In this document: piece after piece, positions 59,088 through 64,000 of the stretch
Layout of the letters: every line of letters starts with the position of its first letter
Numbering within the stretch: position 1 is the first letter of the stretch
The notes under the pieces: generated by a model
Database searches by the model: none
Told to the model about the DNA's origin: nothing
Seen by the model: the letters and a program-made list of their open reading frames with translations, nothing else
Assembly (NCBI RefSeq): GCF_014837295.1
Contig: NZ_JACYHB010000008.1
Span: forward strand, 110,911 to 174,910
Origin: Cellulosimicrobium arenosum
GTDB lineage: Bacteria > Actinomycetota > Actinomycetes > Actinomycetales > Cellulomonadaceae
Length of the DNA: 64,000 nt
Reading direction: 5' to 3'
Made by a program: the position numbers and the translations under genes

Positions 59088-60235
59088 TGTCCGAGCACGA
59101 GGAGAAGCCCCGCGGCCGGGCGCGACGGGTGGCGCACGAGACGACCCTCGACCCTGTGCGGCGGCCGGGCCGGGCGCGACACGAGGCGGCGGGGGTGCTG
59201 ACCTCGACCGACCCGGTGCAGAGGACGCTCGACGCGTCCGCGGTCCGCGGGTTGCAGACAGGGGCCGGCAACTCGTCCGTCGCGCAGTCGCTGAGTCCCG
59301 AGGCGGCGGTGCAACGCAGCGTGACCACCGAGGAGCTGTTCGCCGCCGACCAGGAGGTCTTCGACGCGGTCCTCGAGACGTTCCCGAAGCATCTCACCGC
59401 GGTGATCGGGGAGCCGGTCTCCTTCGTCGACGTGCTCGACCACGCCCAGGACGCCCCGACGCTCATCGGCCAGGTGCGGTTCTTCCTGAAGTACCAGGAG
59501 GAGTGCCGGGCGGCAGCGAAGAAGCTCCTCGCGGAGGGTGGGAACGTCGTGGCCGAGCGCGCCGCCATCGAGGACAGGCTCATCGACGCGTTCGGACGAT
59601 GGGGGCGCCTGCCGTCAGACGTGGTGCCGAGGCTCGCGTCAGCGCTCTCCGGGCGCGTCGCGCTCCACTCCCCGGACGGTCTTGCGAGGGCCCGGTACGC
59701 CGAGTGGTTGGCGATCCCCGGGGTTCAGGTCACGAAAGAGAAGAAGCTCCTGGTCGCGATGCAGTCCTCCCAGGTGGTGGCCTTCGCGAACCGGCACATC
59801 CAGCCTCGCAAGCTCAACCTGCGGTTCGGCAGCGTGGGGATGCACGACTCGATGCACGAGGCGCTGCACATCCTCTCGGGCGCCGGGTGGGACAAGCACG
59901 TCGGGCTCGGCGACGCTCAGGGCTGGCCCGCCACCGTGGAGGGGGCGACCGAGCTCATGACGCGGTTGCTGCTCCAAGACCTCGGCATCGCCAAAGGCGG
60001 CGACTACTACCTCAAGGAGGTGAACGAGGCGCTGCGACTCATGAAGCTTGCCGGGATCGACGTCGTGCAGCTCGTCGGCTACTACTTCCAGGATGCCTCG
60101 GTCTTCCGCGGCGTGCTGAGGATCAAGGAGGACGTGCAGGGGGGTGGCGGATTCATCTCGTCCGCCGTCCTCGACTACACCGGCGGGAGCCGGAAGAAGA
60201 AGGTCGGCGCACACCCGAAGGAGGCGACGCAATGA
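59087..60235 (+). CDS. putative injected effector with HExxH zincin motif
   Basis: The protein has 382 residues. The N-terminal ~80 residues are basic and disordered, with a QRTLDASAVRGLQTGAGNSS...VQRS stretch like the leader regions of DUF4157 and other injection-system cargo. A helical middle (~85-200) precedes DSMHEALHILSG, in which H257-E258-x-x-H261 is a zinc motif; E289 in EGATELMTRLL 28 residues on could be the third ligand (gluzincin spacing). The C-terminus (GGSRKKKVGAHPK) is basic. Lower GC in its 3' half (59500-60230) suggests a different origin for the catalytic part. I do not recognise the family; a peptidase-type toxin is the inference. Confidence 0.55.
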   Translation: MSEHEEKPRGRARRVAHETTLDPVRRPGRARHEAAGVLTSTDPVQRTLDASAVRGLQTGAGNSSVAQSLSPEAAVQRSVTTEELFAADQEVFDAVLETFPKHLTAVIGEPVSFVDVLDHAQDAPTLIGQVRFFLKYQEECRAAAKKLLAEGGNVVAERAAIEDRLIDAFGRWGRLPSDVVPRLASALSGRVALHSPDGLARARYAEWLAIPGVQVTKEKKLLVAMQSSQVVAFANRHIQPRKLNLRFGSVGMHDSMHEALHILSGAGWDKHVGLGDAQGWPATVEGATELMTRLLLQDLGIAKGGDYYLKEVNEALRLMKLAGIDVVQLVGYYFQDASVFRGVLRIKEDVQGGGGFISSAVLDYTGGSRKKKVGAHPKEATQ

Positions 60236-60843
60236 CACGCGAGCCGGAGTCCACGGGTCACCACGTCGTCCGGGAGCGCCCGGCCGATCGGCAGGAGCGG
60301 CCGACAGGCCCGGCCGGCGCGCGGGCGGCCGAGGCCGTGGGCCCAGCCGTCGACGCGGTCACCGGAGGGCGGGACGCGGTGCTCGGCGAGGAGCAGCTCC
60401 GGATCCTGCAGCGTCACGTCGGGAACGGGGTGCTCCAGCGCGCCCTCGACGGAGGAGGGCGGTCACCGGTGCTCGACGTCGTCGGCCGGGGGGGCGGGTC
60501 GCCGCTCGCCCCGGAGGTGCGTGAGGACATGGAGTCGCGACTGGGCGCGAGCTTCTCCGACGTGCGGGTCCACACCGGAGGGACTGCTTCGACGTCGGCC
60601 GCAGCCGTCGGGGCGCATGCCTACACCGTGGGCCGCGACGTCGTGTTCGGCGCCGGGAAGTTCGACACCTCGTCGATGTCCGGGCGGACGAGGCTCGCGC
60701 ACGAGCTGACGCACGTCGTCCAGCAGCGCAGCGGCCCCGTGTCAGGTACCCCGACCGGCGACGGCGTCAGCATCTCGGACCCGGGTGACCGCTTCGAGCG
60801 CGAGGCGGAGACCACGGCGCTGCGCGCGATGCGTTCTCCGTGA
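60232..60843 (+). CDS. DUF4157 protein (injection-system associated, HExxH)
   Basis: The protein has 203 residues from ATG 60232 (ATGA overlap). The N-terminal half contains LRILQRHVGNGVLQRAL, the QRxxGN-type repeat of injection-system cargo. The DUF4157 domain (~95-170) reads LAPEVREDMESRLGASFSDVRVHTG, DVVFGAGKFD and LAHELTHVVQQ (H157-E158-x-x-H161). DUF4157 modules are nearly always linked to extracellular contractile systems and are thought to process or carry cargo. Last gene of the operon; a promoter for the next gene begins about 70 nt later. Confidence 0.85.
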   Translation: MTREPESTGHHVVRERPADRQERPTGPAGARAAEAVGPAVDAVTGGRDAVLGEEQLRILQRHVGNGVLQRALDGGGRSPVLDVVGRGGGSPLAPEVREDMESRLGASFSDVRVHTGGTASTSAAAVGAHAYTVGRDVVFGAGKFDTSSMSGRTRLAHELTHVVQQRSGPVSGTPTGDGVSISDPGDRFEREAETTALRAMRSP

Positions 60844-60910
60844 CGGGGTGGCACCCGGTGGCTCGCGACCCGCTACTTCTGTTGATCAGACAGCAAAACA
60901 TGCCTACCGG

Positions 60911-60939
60911 TCGACAATGACTCGGAGGTTCCCTAGGCT
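60911..60939 (+). promoter_or_regulatory. sigma-70 type promoter of secreted hydrolase gene
   Basis: TCGACA (60911-60916) and TAGGCT (60934-60939) are separated by exactly 17 nt. This gives a ~45-nt leader with GAAGGAG before ATG 60988. The region is more AT-rich than its surroundings. Confidence 0.6.
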
Positions 60940-60987
60940 GCTGAACGTCCCGACGGTGCGGTCGGGATCCCGACGAAGGAGTCGTCC

Positions 60988-62913
60988 ATGTCTGCACGCC
61001 TCGTCCGACGTCCGCTCGCCCTCGCCGTCACCGGAGCGCTGCTCCTGACCGGTCTGGCGCTGCCCGCCGGTGCTGCCGACGCGGTGCCCGACCCCGAGGT
61101 CGTCGGCCCGGTGCCGAGCACGTCCGCCCCCGGCGACCCCGCCCACGGCTACCCGTTCCTCGCGACGGACTACGACCTCGCCGGGCACGGCTACGTCGAG
61201 GAGGAGTTCTTCCTCGAGGGCGAGGCGACGCGGTACCAGGCCGACGGCGCCACGGACGCGACGGTCCTCAGCACCGGCCACGACTACCGCACCCGCATCG
61301 TCGTCCGTCGCCCCGCGGACCCCGCAGCCTTCAACGGCACCGTCATCGCCGAGTGGTACAACGTCTCGAACCAGTGGGACCAGGAGGTCGACTGGTTCCA
61401 GACGCACGAGCACCTCGTGCGCGAGGGCTACGCCTGGGTCGGCGTCTCCGCCCAGCGGGCCGGCGTCCACTCCGCGACCGGTCTGCGCACCTGGAGCCCT
61501 GAGCGCTACGGCACGCTCGACCTCACCGACGGCGGCACGGTCACCGACGACACGCTGTCGTGGGACGTCTTCAGCCAGGCGGTCCAGGCGGTGCGCGAGC
61601 CCACCGGCACCGCACCGCTCGGACCGCTCGACGCCGAGCGCGTCGTCGCGACCGGGCACTCGCAGTCGGCGGGCCGTCTGTGGTCCTACGTCAACTCCGT
61701 CGACCCGCTCGCGGACGTGGTCGACGCGGTCGTCCTCCACGGTGGCGGCGGCGCGATCCGCGACGACATCGCGACCCCGGTGTTCAAGATCAACAGCGAG
61801 ACCGACGTCGGGATCGACCTCCTCGGTGCCGCGCAGCGCCAGCCCGACACCGACCTGCTGCGCACGTGGGAGGTCGCCGGGGCGTCGCACGGCGACTGGA
61901 AGCTCATCACGGACTACGGGCGCCTGCGCATCCGCGACATCGGCACCGCGCCCGGGGGCTATCCGGGTACGCCGCAGACGTGCGACCAGCCCTCGGGATC
62001 CCGTGTGCCGCAGCACATGGTCCAGAGCGCCCTGTACGACCACGTCGCGGCCTGGGTGGCCGACGGGACGGCACCGCCGTCGGCGTCGCCTATCGAGCTC
62101 ACCGAGGACCCGCGGACGGTCGTGCGCGACGAGCTCGGCCTGGGCCTGGGCGGCATCCGCCTCGCCCAGCAGGACGTGCCGTTCCGGATCAACTCCGGCG
62201 CCAACGCGGGTCCCGGGTTCTGCTTCCTCGACGGCAGCTCCGCGCCCGTCGACGACGCCACGCTCGCCGAGTGGTACCCGGACGCGCAGGAGTACGCGGA
62301 CGACGTCGTCGCGTCGACGAGCGCCGCGGTCGAGGCCGGCTATCTGGCCGCGGACGTCGCGGCCGATCCGGCCTGGTACACCGACGTCATCGAGCTCGTG
62401 GGCGACCGTATCGACGCCGGGACCGTCGAGGCCGCGGTCGGCGAGCAGATCCAGGACCGCATGCAGCGAGCGCTCGAGGCGGCCGACGCCGGCGACTGGG
62501 AGGCAGCCGACGGCTTCGTCGAGGAGGCACAGGCCCTCGGCGACACGCAGGTGGACGACGCCGACGCGGCGGCGAGCATCGTGCGCTCCACCACGGCGGT
62601 GCGCGGGATCATCGAGCTCTCGGGGACGACCGACGGACTGGCGATCTCCAGGGCGGCACAGTCGCGTTGCCTGGCCGGGAAGGCCTACGTGGCGGTCCGG
62701 GCCACGAACGACGACTCGGTGCCGGTGGACATCACGCTGACCACGCCGTTCGGCGAGAAGACGGTGGCGGATGTGGCGCCGGGTGCGTCCGCGTACCAGT
62801 CGTTCGCGTCGCGGTCGACATCGGTCACCACGGGCAGCGCCCAGGTGTCGGCGTCGGGTGACGGCCGGTCGTTCGCCGCCGACGTCGCGTACGACGTCCT
62901 CGACTGCGGCTGA
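60988..62913 (+). CDS. secreted alpha/beta hydrolase domain protein with C-terminal cysteine-bracketed module
   Basis: The protein has 641 residues. The signal peptide (~1-29) ends LPAGAADA. The body matches the Abhydrolase_10-type domain: YRTRIVVRRPADPAAFNGTVIAEWYNVSN, FQTHEHLVREGYAWVGVSAQ, the nucleophile in ATGHSQSAGRLWSY (Ser ~225) and WEVAGASHGDWKL (His candidate). A helical region (~430-540) follows. The last ~80 residues (C561-C640, RCLAGKAYVAVRATN...YDVLDC) duplicate the C-terminal module of the GH92 enzyme at 32805. Substrate unknown; probably an extracellular esterase. Confidence 0.85.
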   Translation: MSARLVRRPLALAVTGALLLTGLALPAGAADAVPDPEVVGPVPSTSAPGDPAHGYPFLATDYDLAGHGYVEEEFFLEGEATRYQADGATDATVLSTGHDYRTRIVVRRPADPAAFNGTVIAEWYNVSNQWDQEVDWFQTHEHLVREGYAWVGVSAQRAGVHSATGLRTWSPERYGTLDLTDGGTVTDDTLSWDVFSQAVQAVREPTGTAPLGPLDAERVVATGHSQSAGRLWSYVNSVDPLADVVDAVVLHGGGGAIRDDIATPVFKINSETDVGIDLLGAAQRQPDTDLLRTWEVAGASHGDWKLITDYGRLRIRDIGTAPGGYPGTPQTCDQPSGSRVPQHMVQSALYDHVAAWVADGTAPPSASPIELTEDPRTVVRDELGLGLGGIRLAQQDVPFRINSGANAGPGFCFLDGSSAPVDDATLAEWYPDAQEYADDVVASTSAAVEAGYLAADVAADPAWYTDVIELVGDRIDAGTVEAAVGEQIQDRMQRALEAADAGDWEAADGFVEEAQALGDTQVDDADAAASIVRSTTAVRGIIELSGTTDGLAISRAAQSRCLAGKAYVAVRATNDDSVPVDITLTTPFGEKTVADVAPGASAYQSFASRSTSVTTGSAQVSASGDGRSFAADVAYDVLDCG

Positions 62914-62941
62914 CGCGTCGCCCGATCCGGTCCGGGTCGGT

Positions 62942-62978
62942 GACAGCCCGGGGCAGCGGTTCGGCCCCGGTCGCTGTC
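62942..62978. terminator. hairpin downstream of secreted hydrolase gene
   Basis: GACAGC-CCGGGGC (62942-62954) pairs with GCCCCGG (62964-62970) and GCTGTC (62973-62978) with a 2-nt bulge and 9-nt loop, 29 nt after the stop. Confidence 0.65.
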
Positions 62979-63026
62979 CCGGGGAGGAGTGCGCGGGTGG
63001 GGGTTGCCCGCCCCGCGAGAGAGTGT

Positions 63027-63407
63027 TCAGCGGTCCCGGCTGTGCGCCGCGAGGATCTTGGCGACGTCGGCGACGTCGGTCCGGACGCCCTCCGCGATGG
63101 TCATGACCAGGTCGTAAGCGTCATCCTCCTCGAACGTCAGCACCCGATCGTTCACGTCGTAGAAGTACAACGTGGCGAGCCAGCCGAGCCGCTCGTTCCC
63201 GTCGATGAGCGAGCGGTTGTCCGTGACGGAGATGAGCAGGGCTGCGGCCTTCTCGTGGAAGCCCGGGTAGGCGTCCTGCCCGTACATCGAAGCCGCTGGC
63301 CTCGCCAGGGCTGATGACAGCAGTCCGGCGTCGCGGACCTCGGGGTCGCGACCGAGGATCACGCGAGCGGCTGCGAGCAGGTCGCTCTCGTCGAGGTAGA
63401 TGGTCAC
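63027..63407 (-). CDS. Doc-like (Fic fold) toxin
   Basis: The GTG start at 63407 (VTIYLDESDLLAAARVILG) gives 126 residues. The death-on-curing fold is recognisable by RDPEVRDAGLLSSALARPAASMYGQDAYPGFHEKAAALL and the loop NRSLIDGNERLGWLA. Doc normally has H-x-F-x-D-G-N-(K/R)-R; here the His position is Arg and Lys is Glu, while D-G-N and the last Arg are kept. Doc kinases phosphorylate EF-Tu; loss of the His could mean an inactive or altered enzyme. It follows its antitoxin by 19 nt. Confidence 0.8.
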   Translation of the reverse strand: MTIYLDESDLLAAARVILGRDPEVRDAGLLSSALARPAASMYGQDAYPGFHEKAAALLISVTDNRSLIDGNERLGWLATLYFYDVNDRVLTFEEDDAYDLVMTIAEGVRTDVADVAKILAAHSRDR

Positions 63408-63426
63408 CGTTGGCCTCTCTGCCTGG

Positions 63427-63630
63427 TCAGGCCAGGCGATCCATGAGCGGCCGGTTCTCGTCGTACAACCTCCGGAGGGCGGCGTCGCGAGCGTCGACGC
63501 GCTTCTTGTCGTACTCGATAACCGCGCGCTCGATCGCGGTGTTGGCCGAGGTGTGCTCGGTCTCCACGATGCGATCAAGGGCGGCGGCCGCGTCCGGCCC
63601 CAGCCGAAGGGTCCTTGCTCGTGCGGTCAT
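63427..63630 (-). CDS. antitoxin of the Doc pair (ribbon-helix-helix-like)
   Basis: ATG 63630 (MTARARTLRLGPDAAAALDR) gives 67 residues. A short strand and two helices (TLRLGPDAAAALDRIVETEH, TSANTAIERAVIEYDKKRV) fit an Arc/CopG-like N-terminal DNA-binding part; the charged C-terminus (ARDAALRRLYDENRPLMDRLA) would neutralise the toxin. It precedes the toxin, as is usual. Three GGTACC sites lie upstream for autoregulation. Confidence 0.75.
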   Translation of the reverse strand: MTARARTLRLGPDAAAALDRIVETEHTSANTAIERAVIEYDKKRVDARDAALRRLYDENRPLMDRLA

Positions 63631-63673
63631 GGTGCAGCTCTCTATCGTCGGAGCTTGTTGAGGACACCAGGAC

Positions 63674-63724
63674 GGTACCACCGTGACACCGCCGCGGTAC
63701 CGGTCCGGTACCGCGGCGGTGTCA
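63674..63724. promoter_or_regulatory. GGTACC operator array and 19-bp palindrome upstream of toxin-antitoxin pair
   Basis: GGTACC occurs at 63674-63679, 63696-63701 and 63707-63712. The last two are within a perfect inverted repeat, TGACACCGCCGCGGTACCG (63684-63702) against 63706-63724, with a 3-nt loop. Position 44-94 nt before the antitoxin start fits an autoregulatory operator; a terminator of the insertion sequence or both is also possible. Confidence 0.55.
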
Positions 63725-63824
63725 TCTAGCCCTTGCGGGTCGACGCGTTGCGCTCTCCGCGACGCAGACCGCGTGAGCGCCTGACGAACCGTGACGAACC
63801 TCTCCGACCGGACAGACCTGTGAA

Positions 63825-63867
63825 TCGCAGAGATAAGTGGCCGGTTTTTCGCAGAGCTATCTGACCG
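63825..63867. mobile_element. probable terminal region of insertion sequence with direct repeats
   Basis: TCGCAGAGATAAGTGGCCG (63825-63843) and TCGCAGAGCTATCTGACCG (63849-63867) share 14 of 19 bases with a 24-bp period. They lie just beyond the transposase stop and look like transposase-binding repeats at the element end. The other end is outside the window, so the boundary is unconfirmed. Confidence 0.4.
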
Positions 63868-63876
63868 TTTACGGGC

Positions 63877-64000
63877 TCATCCGATCTGAGGGTGTAGCCG
63901 TGGTCTGAAGCCGCCGGCCTCGAGCAGGGATCGTGCGATGTAGTGGGTCAGGTTGCGGAAGCCGAGGGCGGAGCCGCGCAGGTGCTCGAGCCGGCCGTTG
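63877..64000 (-). CDS. transposase C-terminal fragment (ISL3-like), cut by window edge
   Basis: Forty residues on the minus strand, NGRLEHLRGSALGFRNLTHY then IARSLLEAGGFRPRLHPQIG, end at TGA 63877-63879. This is the recognisable tail of actinobacterial ISL3-type transposases; the family label is from memory. The rest of the gene lies beyond base 64000. Confidence 0.65.
   Translation of the reverse strand, partial: NGRLEHLRGSALGFRNLTHYIARSLLEAGGFRPRLHPQIG

Noticed and set aside
49784..60843. Type VI secretion locus
   Set aside because: No TssB/C, TssJLM membrane complex or ClpV is present; DUF4255, the Pvc15-like ATPase and DUF4157 point to the extracellular contractile class.
1..64000. CRISPR arrays, rRNA or tRNA genes
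   Set aside because: No regularly spaced repeats with unique spacers and no recognisable rRNA or tRNA sequences were seen on reading; a covariance-model scan was not possible.

Overview
This window comes from a high-GC actinobacterium, most likely of the Cellulomonas/Cellulosimicrobium type. That placement is an inference from the strong G/C third-position bias, the secreted GH92 mannosidase, the gene content and many leaderless-type promoters; there is no rRNA or other marker to prove it. Coding density is high and most operons overlap by ATGA, GTGA or TGATG. One stretch (about 4.7-6.87 kb) is clearly lower in GC than its surroundings, and the last ~180 bases are the end of an insertion sequence.

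Layout: (1) 0-4.2 kb, a giant multipass membrane protein. (2) 4.27-6.87 kb, an acyl-CoA dehydrogenase gene cut off after about 143 codons by a foreign two-gene unit encoding a ParA-like ATPase and a SIR2-like protein, a candidate undescribed defence system. (3) 6.9-13.1 kb, envelope genes: a flippase-like protein with a kinase-like insert, a potassium channel, an HdeD-type protein and a CPBP protease. (4) 13.1-17.4 kb, an SPFH/ribbon-helix-helix pair with its own palindromic operator, then a membrane protein, winged-helix regulator and ABC-2 transporter operon. (5) 17.4-17.9 kb, gene remnants including an internally deleted SDR. (6) 18-21.5 kb, a copper module (copA, a CopZ-like protein, csoR and a CsoR box). 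(7) 21.5-23.4 kb, a secreted DUF2330 protein and a second HdeD-type protein. (8) 23.4-32.3 kb, haem synthesis: hemA divergent from hemE-hemY and hemC-hemD-hemB-hemL. (9) 32.4-47.3 kb, a secreted GH92 enzyme, gamma-glutamyltransferase, Ppx/GppA, VOC/AraC/CoA-transferase, a WXG-like surface protein, an M23/SH3 wall hydrolase, an arylsulfotransferase-like lipoprotein and purB. (10) 47.4-49.3 kb, a WXG-like protein plus an alpha/beta hydrolase. (11) 49.8-60.8 kb, accessory genes of an extracellular contractile injection system (PAAR, Ig-like membrane protein, LuxR regulator, exported beta-propeller protein, DUF4255, AAA+ ATPase, a putative zincin cargo and a DUF4157 protein) with no sheath, tube, LysM or baseplate gene in the window. 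(12) 61-64 kb, a secreted alpha/beta hydrolase, a Doc-type toxin-antitoxin pair and a transposase end.

Most notable points: the ParA-SIR2 unit; the sheath-less injection-system module with its HExxH cargo candidate; three copies of an exactly 44-nt palindromic element carried in frame inside two different proteins; and a cysteine-bracketed C-terminal module shared by two otherwise unrelated secreted enzymes. All function calls were made by reading motifs and from knowledge of the families; no database search was run.
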